DNA of 64,000 nt from Neolentinus lepideus HHB14362 ss-1 (Eukaryota > Basidiomycota > Agaricomycetes > Gloeophyllales > Gloeophyllaceae), in the NCBI GenBank assembly GCA_001632425.1, contig KV425613.1, positions 110,480-174,479 on the forward strand, written 5' to 3'. The position numbers and the translations under genes are program-made. Numbering within the stretch: position 1 is the stretch's first letter; each line of letters opens with the position of its first letter. Below the pieces are notes generated by a model. That model had not been told where the DNA came from. It saw only the letters and a list, made by a program, of their open reading frames with translations, and did not search any database. Positions 34,401 through 46,343 of this stretch are shown one piece after another.

Positions 34401-34858
34401 GGAGTGGATGCACTGTTGTGCACAGTATGAGAACCTCTCCCTGCGCTCCTACCGCGACCTCTGCCTCCACGATTCGGTCTGCTAGATGGTACGGAAATCG
34501 CGCTTGACGTAGGGGTAACGGGACGGGTGCTCGAGCCGCCTTCATCGCTTTGTAACGGATGAGCCTGCGATATCGAACTCACGTCTACCGAGCCACCAGA
34601 CGCTACGTTCCTGTTATCGGGACGTCTCCAGCCGTTACCTCTACGAGTTGAGCGCGTCTCGCCTCTGTTACTTTGTCGAGCATCTTGTGCAGATCGTACG
34701 GTCGCCTGACCGCTGTCTATTGAATTTCCTGTATCCCCGGGAGGTGCAGCTGCATGATTTCTCGGAGGACGTCGGGGTCTATGCGTTCTAGAATTATTAT
34801 CTGTGTTACTTGACAATGTGGAAGTCGATGTGGTAGATGCTGAAGCGGCTGTAGACAT
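31437..34858 (-). CDS. NFX1/FAP1-like zinc-finger protein with R3H domain
   Basis: Order of parts: a disordered, Arg/Gly/Ser-rich N-terminus (about 210 residues), a RING/PHD-like finger beginning CPICFSAIHPLQ and ending WRCPGCQAKRM, then a run of NF-X1 fingers: CGHACPLACHPGPCPPC, CGNHTCQVVCHDGPCPPC, CGIHKCSQPCHPP, CTHVCSVRCHTGACPPC, CGRHQCNRLC, CGNHRCEERDHKGPCPPC, CGHPKAPHACHEDPAPCPPC and CGFHHCQRLCHGDDCGAC. Near the C-terminus is an R3H-type region, ITAFARANPKFCLLVEKTF to RKFVHDLASVYRMD. It ends SSSVPDDWEEDI. One finger has Asp where a ligand Cys is expected (EERDHKG). Known members are nuclear or cytoplasmic regulators with RING E3 activity (human NFX1) or FKBP12 binding (yeast FAP1). At least four exons; the first is about 2 kb. 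Confidence 0.9.
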
Positions 34859-35092
34859 GCAACAGAAGGCGAAAGTTAGTAGCAGGTAATAGTTGGACGA
34901 GCACGTTAAGTACCAGAGCTGTGACTGAATCAGCCACTTGTGCGGGTCCGAGAACAGCCACCGGAATCAATTTCTCCCACGCTCCTATCAGTGGCCCAGT
35001 CAACCAGAGTCAACCTAGTAGAAACAGTGGACTGGTCACATCCTCTGCAATCACGAAGTCTAAGTAAACTCCTTTCGCTGGTATATTCCGCA
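34859..35092. promoter_or_regulatory. Bidirectional promoter, NFX1-like / BUD13
   Basis: 234 bp separate the divergent start codons at 34858 (minus) and 35093 (plus). No other gene fits, so both promoters must lie here. No consensus box is claimed. Confidence 0.6.
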
Positions 35093-36166
35093 ATGTCAAT
35101 GCAGGCATATCTCGCTGAGAAGTACATGTCGGGTCCTAAGGCGGACGCCATTCTCTCCAAATCCGGGAAGAAGAAAAAGAAGCGCAAGGTTACCGCCTCT
35201 ACTTCAGCCAATGCTGGATTTATAAAGGATGACGATGCAGGCTTCGGAGGTATGAACGAGGAGGAGGAAGAGGACGATGCGATGAAAGAGGCCGTGGTGG
35301 CGAGTGACAGGTCGTTTAAGAAGCGTCGAGTAGAAGAGGGCGAGGGCGGGTGGACAACTGTGCGCGAACGAGAAGGGGAGGTGAAGGAGGAACCGAAAGA
35401 GGATGAACAGCCTATAGTTGTGGACGAGCAGGGGCGCGAGGAGGTATCGGTGCAGTTCAGCGGTGGGCTGGTGACGGCTGCACAGCTACGGAAACAGAAG
35501 AAAGAGAAGGAGAATCACAAACTCAAGCCGCGGGATGACCATGATGAAGAGGCGAGGTTGGCTCAAGAAACTGTCTATCGTGACGCGTCCGGACGGAAGA
35601 TTGATACCAAGGCCGAAATGGCTGAGGCCGCGCGCAAGAAGCGCGAGCGGGAGGAGCGAGAGGCGAAGAAGATGGAGTGGGGCAAGGGGCTGGTGCAGAG
35701 GGATGAGCAAGAGAAACGAAGAGAGGAGATGGCGAAGATGAAGGGGCGGGATTTGGCGCGGTATGCGGATGACCAGGAGCTGAATGAACTGCAGAAAGCC
35801 GAGCAGCGGTGGGAGGACCCGATGGCTGCGTTCGTTACGGTGAGTTCAGTTATTCATCTATCAAGTGTATCTCATGCGGGGCTAAACTTGTGCTCTATTG
35901 ATTACAGAAAAAGCGTTCGAAGGGACCGAAGAAACCCGAGTACACAGGCCCTCCGCCTCCGCCAAACCGGTTCAGCATCAGGCCAGGGTACAGGTGGGAT
36001 GGTGTTGGTGCGTTTTATCTGCTTTTTTTGTTCGTTCCCCACCCCACCGACTAAGCGCCACAATTCAGACCGTAGTAATGGCTTCGAGAAGAAGCTGTTC
36101 CAGCGTATCAATGAGAAGAAGCGGACGAGGCTGGAAAGTTACCAGTGGAGCGTGGACGATATGTAG
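35093..36166 (+). CDS. BUD13: BUD13, pre-mRNA splicing factor (RES complex)
   Basis: Subunit of the nuclear pre-mRNA retention and splicing (RES) complex, acting with Snu17 and Pml1 on the activated spliceosome. Three exons: 35093-35839, 35908-36007 and 36069-36166. The N-terminus [20 protein letters not shown] is family-typical (the second Met at 35099 may be used). Then a Lys-rich nuclear-localisation-like stretch (GKKKKKRKV), acidic and coiled segments, the conserved [13 protein letters not shown], and the diagnostic C-terminus [20 protein letters not shown] followed by [11 protein letters not shown]. The length of about 314 residues is normal for fungi. Divergent from the NFX1-like gene. 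Confidence 0.95.
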   Translation: MSMQAYLAEKYMSGPKADAILSKSGKKKKKRKVTASTSANAGFIKDDDAGFGGMNEEEEEDDAMKEAVVASDRSFKKRRVEEGEGGWTTVREREGEVKEEPKEDEQPIVVDEQGREEVSVQFSGGLVTAAQLRKQKKEKENHKLKPRDDHDEEARLAQETVYRDASGRKIDTKAEMAEAARKKREREEREAKKMEWGKGLVQRDEQEKRREEMAKMKGRDLARYADDQELNELQKAEQRWEDPMAAFVTVSSVIHLSSVSHAGLNLCSIDYRKSVRRDRRNPSTQALRLRQTGSASGQGTGGMVLVRFICFFCSFPTPPTKRHNSDRSNGFEKKLFQRINEKKRTRLESYQWSVDDM

Positions 36167-37046
36167 CAGAGACAAGGAGACCAATGCCTGTTATCTTCTA
36201 AGGATATCATGACGCCCGCGTCGCGAATTGGAGAGGTGTGTTGCAGTGTACCTCACACATTTGGAGTGCTGGAATTTACTTATTATGAGGTTCAGTACCT
36301 ATGTTCCAGGTTCCGCCGATGTGTGGCGGAGTGTGCAATATCCCGCCGAGGCGCGGATTAGATGACTTCGAGCACTAATAAGGCGGCAGTTGATGGAGGG
36401 GTCGCGGTCGCAATCCAACTCAAGAATTCTAGGACGGTACGAGTTGACATTTATCGGTTCTGTGGGGTTGTTCTAGGTCGGGGCAATAGTGTAGGATACA
36501 GCCCTTATGAAAGAATAGGGAGACAGCTGACTATTCTCTCTGATGTAATACAGTGGCCAAGTCTCCTGCTGTACATCGTTCGCGTGGCCCTCGTATAAAC
36601 CTGTGAGGCTCATTGATTCCAGATCTTGCTTTCTGGAATGTTACGAGCAGTGTTTGCTGTATGGTGGCTCTAGCCATAAAGATGCACAAGCAGTCGCAGA
36701 CATTCCCGACAGCGCTGACTATTGGCGATACGCTCGACGGAAGGTCGCGCTCAGACTCAGCCACCGCCATCAATAGCATCCAGGACAGTGTCACTCCGAT
36801 GCATATTCACGCCTCCGCATGTCATATACTAACTAACAGTCCATGCGCCTCCTCTCTGATTGTCCCTCCTGTGCGATGAAGCCAATTTCACTGGACCTCA
36901 AACTTGTGAAGATTAATGCCGTGCAAAATTCATGAATCTGCTCGAAGCCAATGAAATTCCCACGGACAGTACAGATCCGGCGGCTTTGAGTGATTAGATA
37001 CCGCAATTATCCTCTACCATGACTCTTATTTTCTTTTCCTTCGTCC
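36167..37046. other. Intergenic between BUD13 and the permease
   Basis: About 880 bp. Presumed BUD13 terminator and permease promoter. Small ORFs on both strands near 36530-36880 have no recognisable features. No RNA gene or repeat is seen. Confidence 0.4.
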
Positions 37047-39103
37047 ATGTCTGAACCAAGCTGCAAAGACGGTACAAAGCAAGACTACGAGCACAACATC
37101 CCTGATGTCGAGAAGGACACACAGTCCGTCATCGAGACAAGCGAAGAAGACGGCGGATCGCAGTATCTCAGTGTTTGGAGTCGGAAACTTCTGCGCTTTA
37201 GTGTAGAGGCCAGAGGTGCGAGACAAGTTTGTTCAGTTCTTTCTCCAGAACCTCAGATATGTTCTAGGGATCCGACCTGTACCGTTAGAGGAACGCACAG
37301 ATACCCAATTCAGCAAGATATTCTTCATCTGGTTATCGACCAACTTCAACATTCTCTCGTCAGTATACCTCATTCATTTCCTCCGTATCTTACGCCAATA
37401 TGTTACCAGTTTCTCTGCAGGAACATTAGGGCCCGTGGTGTACGGCCTCAGCCTGCGAGACTCGTGCCTTGTAATATTATTCTTTAACTTGCTCTGCGCT
37501 GCCCTACCCGCCTATCTGTACGTCTCCAGCTCATATCGTCTCACATTCTACTCATTTCTCACAGAACGACATGGGGCCCAAAATTAGGTTTACGGCAAAT
37601 GTGTCAGGCCCGGTACAGCTTCGGGCAAGTAGTGACCTGGTATGGACTGCGTCGAATGCTGATCACTCTTGTTCGCAGATATTATGGCGTCATCCTGCCA
37701 TGTATATTGAATTTGGTCGGAATGACTGGATTTTGTATCTTGAATGCAATCCTTGGAGGTCAGACGATATCTGCCGTGTCTAATGGGCACGTTAGTTGGA
37801 CGTACGTCTTTGCATTTTTCTGTAATGTCTACTTTATCGAGCTCCATTTCTTCCGCCATATCAGCGTCGGCATTGTTGTGATCACAATTATATCTTTATT
37901 GGTGAGCCTGGTTAACTATCTTTGTTATCCAAACACACAACTGATACATCTGCGCAGATATCTTTCTGCGGCTACAAAGTCCTGAACTGGTAATCTTCTC
38001 TCCCTCTCCCTCTCCCTCTCCCTCGCCGTTCCACATCTTACATCTCTCCTATAGGTATGAACGCCTGTGCTGGATCCCCGTCCTCATCGTCTTCGTGATC
38101 GCCCTGGGTGTGGGAGGCCACCACCTCTCCAACCCGCCCCCCGCTCAGCCAGCGACGGCTGTCTCTATCCTATCATTTGCGTCCACTATCGCCGGATTCG
38201 TTATAACTTATTCTCCGTTGAGCTCTGATTTCACCATTTACATGAACTCAAAAGTACCTAGGTATGGCTTTTCTACTATAAATGTAGCACGTATCTGACA
38301 GCGAACACAGCTGGAAAATATTCTCCTGGTCCTACGCTGGCTTCCTAATCCCCATCGTGCGCCTCACCTGCTCATCCCATCCCACCTTCTCTAACCCCCC
38401 GTCCTAGGTCACAATCCAATGCTTCGGCGCTGCCGCAGCCATCGCCGCACCATTCACCCCGTCCTGGTCCGCCGGTTACGCAGACGGCAACGTCGGCGGC
38501 CTCTTACAAGCGATGCTTGGACCGACACACGGCTTTGGGCGCTTCCTCACCGTCCTCCTCAGCCTCAGCGTCACCGCGAACATGGCGACGACCATGTACT
38601 CCTTCTGTCTCAACGCGCAGGTGTGCGTCCCCGCCCTCGTCGCGCTCCCGCGCTACGTCTTCTCGCTCGTCGCGACGGCAATGTGCGTCCCTTGCTCCCC
38701 CGAACTCGCACTTATCTGACGGGAGCGCAGAATAATCCCGCTAGCGATCGTCGGCTCGCACCGCTTCTACGCGACGCTCTCTGACTTTCTCGGAATCATC
38801 GGGTACTGGGCGAGCGCGTTCGGCGCCGTCATCCTCCTCGAGCACTTCGTCTTCAGGCACAATTCGCCCTTGTCCTACGACATACAGCACTGGAACGCGC
38901 CGCGGAAGCTCCCGTTGGGCGCCGCGGCGCTCGCGGCGAGCGTGATGTCGTTCGGCCTGGTCATACCGTGCATGGACCAGGTGTGGTTCGTCGGCCCGAT
39001 TGCGAAGACGAGTGGGGACGTTGGGTTTGAGGTCGCGTTTGCGGTCACGGGGGTGCTGTATGTGCCATTTCGGGCGGTGGAGCGGAGGTTGTGGGGCGCA
39101 TAG
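37047..39103 (+). CDS. Nucleobase:cation symporter (purine-cytosine permease family)
   Basis: An NCS1-type plasma-membrane transporter for cytosine/purines or related compounds, about 12 membrane helices. Eleven exons: 37047-37215, 37268-37358, 37410-37517, 37565-37624, 37679-37801, 37865-37901, 37958-37989, 38055-38261, 38311-38356, 38408-38682 and 38731-39103. Family motifs: VEARGIRPVPLEERTDTQF, STNFNILSFSAGTLGP, QMCQARYSFGYYGVILP, TIAGFVITYSPLSSDFTIY and DFLGIIGYWASAF, with FVGPIAKTSGDVG near the end. Intron 4 (37625-37678) has a GC donor (GCAAGT). It has no stop in frame, but removing it restores the family-typical SFGYYG. The intron before exon 8 has a CTCTCC microsatellite as its pyrimidine tract. 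Highly broken by introns, as usual for mushroom genes of this family. Confidence 0.92.
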
Positions 39104-39356
39104 TGTAGCGGTAATACTCATAAGATATAGATCGCTTTTCTTCGTTTTTGTAGGAAATATAGTTGCGCAGGAAGTACACAAACAGCCGTGAACAATTATC
39201 ATTTCTTCGACCCGGAACATTCTGTAATCGCTATCCCTCTAGACGTCCACTCCAGCGTATCGTCCACAGGGCATTGATGTAGCTCGCATTGACATAAGTA
39301 CTTAGCAACTACCTCGATGCTTCGGCCGTATTTTCCGACAAAGACATACAGCTAGA

Positions 39357-40739
39357 TTATACTGGCTCCGGCTCGGGCCATAGTTTTGTGCATAATGGGT
39401 CTGCTGAGGGAGATTCAGAAATAGGACTGAGGGGAGTGAGGGGAAATTTGCTCTCGCATGGACTCGGTAAAGGCCGAATCATTATGGTTTGTTGTGTGTA
39501 TAATGGATCTCCTGAAGAACATTCGACAGGACTGGAAGGAGAAAAGTGAGATTTATTCTCGTATGGACTCCCCGGCTGCCGGTTTGTTATGGTTTGCTGA
39601 GAGGATACCCAACGCAGCTTGCGCTCTCTCCGCATGGAAGCCCGGCATGATATCAGAAGAGGACATATTGCCTTCAAGGACAGATTAGCCAGCGAAGGCA
39701 CAACGAACAGCCCAGGACTGACCTGAACCTGACGCAAGAGCGGGGCAAGGGCGTTTGCGAGCAAGCAATCGACGCCATACAAGATAGCGAAAAGGGTAGC
39801 GACGATCGTGTAGAGCGCAGCGGACTCGATGAGGATCTTGACCACGGTGGACATGTATCCGCCCTGGGCTCGGTGAGACGCGCGTCCCACGCGGTTGATT
39901 TGCAGGATGATGAGGGCTGTGGTTATCACGTTGAAAGCGACTGAGACTGCATTGTAGCACACTGCTAGCGCCGTCGAGGCCGTGCTGTAAATGCTTAGCC
40001 CGTGATGCGTTAGTTGTGCGAGAAACGCGGATCCAAGCGCTAGGCGCGTGAGGGGGTATAAACCTCTGGTACCTGAGCTGGGAATATGTACGTACCGACA
40101 GAGGTAAGAAGCATCGTGGCAGGGAGCATGATAAGCCATCGCTCCCACTTTGAAGTGTTACTTTTCAGGTTGTGTGTTATCCAAAATTGCTGAAGCTGTG
40201 TCGTCGAAATTATGAGAGCGACAGATTATCCGATGCCATGGAAGCTCACCACTAAGAGATCAACCAGCCAATTCAAGACGATTTGTCTGTATAATTGTTC
40301 ATACATTTCAGCGGACATGGTAGCACTGGATGCTCACATTGCCATGGATGCAACATTCAGCCAGTCGTCCACATGATCAATAAAGAATTGTGCCGGGCCA
40401 CCGGAATGACCTCGGCTGTAAATGAATAGTAGCTGATTCCAGTGATCTTGCAGCCCGAAGGACGCCGTCGCCAAGGAGAATATGACGCCGTTGTAAGCCA
40501 TTAGACGGCGCTTCTGACGATGGTCAGACGCATGCAGGAAATACATGCATCCAAAGTGGAGGGAGAAAACGATGCCTGACTTTATCGTTGAGTGTCCAAA
40601 AATGACTGGAGGACATAAAGGTCTCACCATAAGCGGCACCGCCTAATATAGTTCCTTGCATCAGGCAGGTTTCTAGCCATGTGCTGGTGGCCGCGGTCAT
40701 TTCAATAGCTGCGCGATTGGGGAGGGTGTTCGAAATCAT
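39357..40739 (-). CDS. Basidiomycete multi-pass (7TM-like) membrane protein
   Basis: Starts MISNTLPNRAAIEMTAATST and splices into an alternation of hydrophobic helices: TCLMQGTILGGAAYGIVFSL, RRLMAYNGVIFSLATASFGL, the conserved HVDDWLNVASMAIQIVLNWL then VDLLVLQQFWITHN, WERWLIMLPATMLLTSVG, ALAVCYNAVSVAFNVITTAL, and ILIESAALYTIVATLFAILY, then a cytoplasmic Ser/Pro-rich tail ending EPEPV. This layout matches a large expanded mushroom family of uncharacterised 7TM proteins. About six introns. Function and ligand are unknown. Convergent with the permease (about 250 bp between stops). Confidence 0.75.
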
Positions 40740-41445
40740 GACGGTGAAGATGGTGTGACTGCAGCATTTGCTTATATATCCAACGCTACGAAGACACTGT
40801 AGTCTTGGACTTGTAACTGTAAGCACGGCTGCCTGCACAGCTTACCCTAAGGCAAGAATTCGCAGTCGCGAATGTCAGATATGTTACCAATATCGGAAGC
40901 CATCCGGGTCCTAGCATTGCGAGGATGCCCAGTTAAAATCTGCTGTCTTCTGATGGACGAGGCGAAATGGGCTTCTCCTTCATGGAGCCTGCTGCTTCAA
41001 GATAATACGCTGTACAGTCCATCGGCGTGCGGGCATATATCTGAAGTGAGAGTGCACAGCAATGCAGTGATGGATACACACAGTACCAGGAAGTTCGAGA
41101 ATGAAGTATGCTGTAGCAGAGACGCTGGCAAAATAGCCATAAATAGAGTCGGGTCCTTGAGGACGGTGTCAAAGCTGCCATAGCGCTTAACAAGAGCCCA
41201 ACCGCACGAGAGAACTTCGAATTTGCGCTTCCCTTTTATGCAACTACAGCTATAAATACATGTACTTCTCATCGGCATATGCAGTTAGTACTGTTACACC
41301 TGGACTCAAACAGAACCTCACATTCTCATCGACCTGAATTCATCGAGTCAAGTACATTCTCCACACGTTCTAAATTCGTCTGCAGAGACGCGATAGCCAG
41401 GGTACCCACGCCGTGATCTGTCGTAGAGTTAATCTACCGGAGAAT
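40740..41445. other. Intergenic, possible gene remnant
   Basis: About 700 bp upstream of the 7TM-like gene. Minus-strand frames at about 40933-41278 contain hydrophobic stretches (DPTLFMAI, then in another frame FASVSATAYFILELP), possibly a remnant of another membrane-protein gene. No complete gene can be assembled. Confidence 0.3.
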
Positions 41446-43425
41446 TCATGTCTCAAAAGAGCGAGACGCACCATGATCTACAGAGACATCCTGTGTCCAC
41501 TTGTCTAGGAGGACTCGTAGCGGCTGGAACAGTGTCCTGCGCACATTTGCGAGCAGATCGGCGTCTCGGATACCTGTCTGGTGGAGTCCGCGATATCAGC
41601 ACGAGAACATATAATACAGGACATTTGAAGTAAAGATATGCACCCTATTATCTGTGTCCCGAAGGAGGACGACGTAGAAGAAGGCCAGGAGCTCGCTCGA
41701 TCTGGAGGGTTCAGAAGTGTCTAGGAACTCGGACAGGCTGAGGGTAGGAGATAAGAGATCTGGCGGATCTGGTCGCAGCATAACTGGTCCAAGTACACGG
41801 AATATCTCGGGCGACGCAAGGATACTGTCATTGCTGGAGCCTGGCGGAGTTGATAGCGCCCCTAGCGCAGCCTCCTTGACAAGACCGATTGCAGCTACTC
41901 GCATCTGGGGCGATACGTTTTCTGTGTCCGTTAGAAGGTCTTTGAGTAGTTGAAGGCGCAAGACAGGGGGAGACAGAGCCAAGGTCATGGAGAGGAGTCG
42001 GAACACTAAGTGGCGAGTAGGTGGATCAGGATGTGCGCTAGCAAGTGTAGGGAGAACTGTACTGAGAGGTACCGCTAGTTCCGGCTCCAGCATCATCGGA
42101 GGTTGAGATGTTTGAGCGCCGTGCAAACAGAACAGCAGGACGGTAAGACTCTCATCTAACAACGTATTCCTTTGAATACAGTGTACAATTATCCCTAAGA
42201 AAGAGGAAATAATTGATAGAGGATTAGTCGCAACTGGGAGCGAATGGGCTAGTAGGAACAGTGATGCGACTGTAGGCGTGGTAGAGAACTGCTGCTCGCT
42301 AATTCCCACTGCACTTGCAGCATCCTGCCCTACGCTTAAGCTCCTGCTAGCGTGTTGATAAGATGTGCTTACCCTTGTCTTTTGGACTACTTCTTCTCCG
42401 GCATCCCAGTCGTGGTTTGTTTGTAGGCGAAAGACTAATCTGGGAAAATAATGCTGGAATGTGCGTTGCGCCAAGGATGAATCAATGCTTTCGTGATATA
42501 ACTCGATCGTCGAAATTAGAAGTGACCTCAGAGTTTCCTAATAGCACAAGACGTCAATACGAAGACCCATCTCGCACTTGAGCCATAAATCCATACAATG
42601 CAAGCCGCAAATTCGTCTTCGTTATCCACTGATTGGACTCGTGCCCAGCCGGCGGTCTGACTAACCAGCACTGAGACGCTTCGGATCATGTCGCGCCCTT
42701 CAGATTTGCCAGCGTGGGCAACAGCAATAGATATGACATCCATCAAACTAGTCAACGGTGGATGCAGGGTATCTGATGGGCTTCGATGACGAATTTCAAG
42801 TCGCGGGATAACTGGACGAGATACAATTGGTGAATAGTAGTAGTGAAGACAGCCGACGACATGGAAACTTACGGACCACGTCCGTAGAGATCAACAAGTC
42901 TGACAAGTTGTTCTAAAAGAGATAGAGTAGTAGGTGGACTTGATGCGTCACTCTCCGTTTCTGAATGCTCGCTGTCCTCTTGTCCCATGTCGTGTCCGAG
43001 ACGCTCTACTGCTTCTTGAATCGCAATCATTGCTTCCCTTGCATTGCTGTGCTGACCCATTAAAGTCAAGAGGTCACTTGCGCTTTGGGCGCGATAGGAA
43101 AGTACACGAGGCAGCACGCCTAGCGGGTCCTATTTGACTCATTGCACAAGTGGCATGAATCGTAAAAAGATCGACGAACAAGGACATCTCCTCCGCCATA
43201 CGTGGAAAGGGTCTGGTGTATCGCTTCCAAAGGAACTAACGGCTTCTGATCGTTAACAGACGATATGATTATCGCTGTTAGGTGGTCGCTAAGTTCCTGC
43301 CAAACACGAGTTAGGCGTAGGTACTCATGTGCTATATGGAGTGATCAAATTACAGGAGATCTCACCTGCGAGTCTACGTCTTCTTTGACCTGTAACGCCC
43401 GGGCTAGATCCGTATACGAAGACAT
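41446..43425 (-). CDS. Glomulin/ALF4/Ybp-like protein
   Basis: An alpha-helical repeat-type protein. Start MSSYTDLARALQVKEDVDSQ (ATG at 43425-43423). Following exons give ELSDHLTAIIISSVNDQKP, LPRVLSYRAQSASDLLTLMG, LLEQLVRLVDLYGR joined to VIPRLEIRHRSPSDTLHPPL, LMDVISIAVAHAGKSEGRD, and ETLRSLLISTIELYHESIDS. The large exon runs to ELLAFFYVVLLRDTDNR and splices to TGIRDADLLANVRRTLFQPL, ending GASRSFET. The IPRL-x-R-x-SPS-x-TL segment is characteristic of the glomulin / Alf4 / yeast Ybp family as I recall it; glomulin binds the RING protein Rbx1 and inhibits cullin ligases, while the yeast members act in oxidative stress and at the kinetochore. Which role applies here is unknown. Confidence 0.62.
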
Positions 43426-43831
43426 ATTGAACAGAGAAGCCTCGTGTTTTAGCAAGGACCTAATAATGCTGTATTCGTCTATTCCAGGTAGCGATGTCCT
43501 TTCGCCGTATACTGCGGAGGCTCAAGGATCAGTTTCCAGCAGAACCTTCCCCCAGTATCGCAATTGGCTTGGGCAGATACCAAGATGATCGTGCGTATAT
43601 GCAGCGTTTCGATATGACAATGTAGACGAGTCCGTGGCCAGTGGCCACAACGACGAGGAGAACGTGCACGGAATCCCAATTTGTAACTTTTTCTTTCTTC
43701 CACCATCAATTCGTTCCCATATTGGATCCCATCTCTTCGACACACGTGCACCATAGACTCGACACGAATGCTATCTCCGAAATCCTGCATATATGGGCAG
43801 TTGAGGCTCATCTTCGACTCACGTCCAAGCA
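43426..43831. promoter_or_regulatory. Bidirectional intergenic region, glomulin-like / phosphoesterase
   Basis: About 406 bp between divergent start codons (43425 minus, 43832 plus). Overlapping minus-strand ORFs here (to 43832) have no support. Presumed shared promoter. Confidence 0.5.
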
Positions 43832-45651
43832 ATGAAGACGGCGCTCGCGCGGTTATTGGTGATTGGACTCGCTCTGGTTGGAGCAGGCACTGCTGCTCCA
43901 GCGCCGCGTCGTGAGTTGTAACAATTCATTATCGTAACTTGCATAACATTGCGACAGAACTTACACTGCGAACGGACGCGTCCCTGGATCCGTACCCGAC
44001 GAAGCCCCGCATAACTTTCCGTGAAGATGGCACATTCAAGATAACGGTGTTCTCAGACTTGCACTATGGAGAGAACCCTTGGGATGCATGGGGTCCCCAA
44101 CAGGACGTCAACAGCACCGCTTTGATGAAGCGTGTGCTTGCGGACGAGACCCCCGATTATGTGTGAGTGACTGAGTCCAATTCAGAGCTACTGTGTGGTA
44201 GTTGATCTTGGGCCTCGGTGGGCTGCCAGCGTCCTGAATGGTGACTTGATCACTGGCGAGAGTGAGGATATGATCTGCGCGTTCTCTTGCGGAGGTTTCT
44301 GACATTGAGCTATGCAGATACGTTCCGCCAGAACTCCACTTCTCTCATCGACGAGATTGTTGCTCCTTTGAATGCTGTAAAAATCCCCTTCTCTTCAACT
44401 CACGGTGTGAGTCTCATCTCAAATTGACAATCGGATTGATGCTCGGTGCTCCGTCGTTTTATTCTCACTTACCGCTGTGATTGCATCCAGAATCACGACA
44501 ATGAGCCGAATATCACTCACTACGAGGAGATCATTCGAGAGCAGGAGGTTGCACCTCTAAGCTACACTCGTTTGGCGCCGCCGGGCGTCGGAGGCTATGG
44601 CGGTCCTGGTAATTATTGGGTGCCGGTAAGAAGCTATTCCTTTGTCGTTGAGTATCCCCTTGATCTTCTTCTCATGAACTTAGGTCTACCAGAAAGTCAC
44701 AGGTAGGTATCTGTTACTACTTTCGAGAATGTCGTAGCACCACATTAACATTATTGAGGGGCCTAGACAGCACACCAGTCCTAATCCTGTGGTTCTTTGA
44801 TTCCCGAGGTACGAGAACTACCTGAGCCTTCCGACAAACATGACTCAAGGTGCTCTTCCCGTATCAGGTGGCTTCTCTCCCGGTGTGAACTCAACGGCTA
44901 TGCCGGACTGGGTCGATTCGACTGTGGCAACGTGGATTCAGACAGAAACGGCTGCGATGAACGCTGCTTGGGGTCCTGCTAAGAATCGCGGTGCCTTGGC
45001 CTTTGTGCATATTCCGCCGTGGGTCCATCTCTACTGAAGTTAGGATGAGCCGACTGAGAAGTCGGACAGCCACGTCATACAGCCGTTGCAAGCGACTCTC
45101 AATAGTACGAGAGACCCTGGCCTGAATGGTCAAGCATCTTGATCACCCGACTATTACAATTACTGACATAGCGACCTCTTCCAGCTGATATCCTCGGTGA
45201 AGGCTCGACGCAAGCGACCACTGATCCGGCAAATGCTGGCAAAGACGATGACTTCTGGAATACGCTGAACTCCGAGGTCAAGAACCTGCATGCGGTGATA
45301 TCCGGACACGGTCGGTCGGCTCAGCTTTCTGCGTTCGAGTCATTGTTACTAAGCACAGCTCGTCTATTGCAGACCACGGCAATGAGTGGTGCATCCGCGA
45401 GCCGACTAAGAATGTCATATTCTGCTTCGACAAGCATTCTGGGTTCGTACCATCGCGTAATATCGGTTTGCACCGTGCTCATTGAGTGTCTGCGTAGATA
45501 CGGTGGATATAGCAGTGCGGGTTGGGATCATGGCGTGCGTAACATTGTCTTCCCTTCGCCGGAACCGACAAATGGACTGGATACATGGATCAGACTTGAG
45601 AACGGAACGACGAGGGCGAGAGTTACTCTGGATGGTAGTTATCTGCGGTAA
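43832..45651 (+). CDS. Secreted calcineurin-like metallophosphoesterase (PAP29/Dcr2-type)
   Basis: A dimetal phosphoesterase, probably an acid phosphatase. The first exon encodes a signal peptide, MKTALARLLVIGLALVGAG then TAAPAPR. The five metal-binding blocks are visible across exons: FSDLHYGENPWDAWG (D-x-H), VLNGDLITGE (GD), FSSTHG joined to NHDNEPN (GNHD), LAFVHIPP (His) and VISGH joined to DHGNEW (GHDH). The C-terminal part has YGGYSSAGWDHGVRNIVFPS and ends LDGSYLR. Several small introns interrupt it; the donor after APR and the acceptor before QLTLRTD keep the frame. The asparagine-rich sequons (NST, NMT, NGT) fit a secreted glycoprotein. Substrate specificity cannot be told from sequence. 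Confidence 0.88.
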
Positions 45652-46343
45652 AGAGTACTCCTGTTCGGCCCTTTGTAGAACGGATATCGTTCGCTATGCT
45701 GTGGTGTCTGTCGTGAGATAAGGACGCGCTTGTAATGTAATATGTGATGGCGATCTACCATCCGTCTTAAATTTTGATCGTTTCTTTCGTTTGGCGTAGT
45801 GGTCAACGATTACTCGCGAGACACTCGGTGAGCATCGATCCCTTCTCGCCGTCCCTACCGCGGCCAGCTTCTCGTGTCTAGACCTTAACTGACCTTCAAA
45901 AGAAAATTGCTCGTGTTTAGACGGGCAGGACACGGGTGCATCCAAGAGAAGTACTAGGAACTGATAATGGTCATAAGTGTAGTGCGTATATGTTGTTTAA
46001 TTTAACAGTAAATATCATCTTCTCGTAGTTAGTCCAATTGAGGGTGAACCCTTCCCGTGAAAACTACCGTTGTTAACACAGAGAACGTATAAATGGAGCA
46101 GGGCGTTCGTTAAACGTCCACTAGCAGGATTGCAAGTACTAGTGGATGCATAAAAGGCTAATACTAGTAATTTCCCGGAACGCAGCGCAATCACGTGACG
46201 GACGCGCTGCCTTGGACCGTCACGATCTGCCTCCCTTCGCACCAGTCTCCAGGCTCATGTGCTATCATTGACATCACTCAGGTAAGTGTTGACATCTCTG
46301 TAAGGAATCGACTCCATATACGCGCCTATTAAAGCTCGGCAGC
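45652..46343. other. Intergenic between the phosphoesterase and orphan paralog B
   Basis: About 690 bp, promoter side of orphan paralog B. One short stretch near 45796 resembles a Pol III A box but no tRNA can be folded. Nothing else is recognised. Confidence 0.4.

Noticed and set aside
40933..41278. Minus-strand hydrophobic ORFs upstream of the 7TM-like gene
   Set aside because: Possible remnant, but no start, splice chain or family match could be built, so no gene is called.
45787..45860. A tRNA-like A box (TGGCGTAGTGG) with a weak B-box-like stretch
   Set aside because: No acceptor stem or anticodon arm can be paired, and the B box deviates at several positions.
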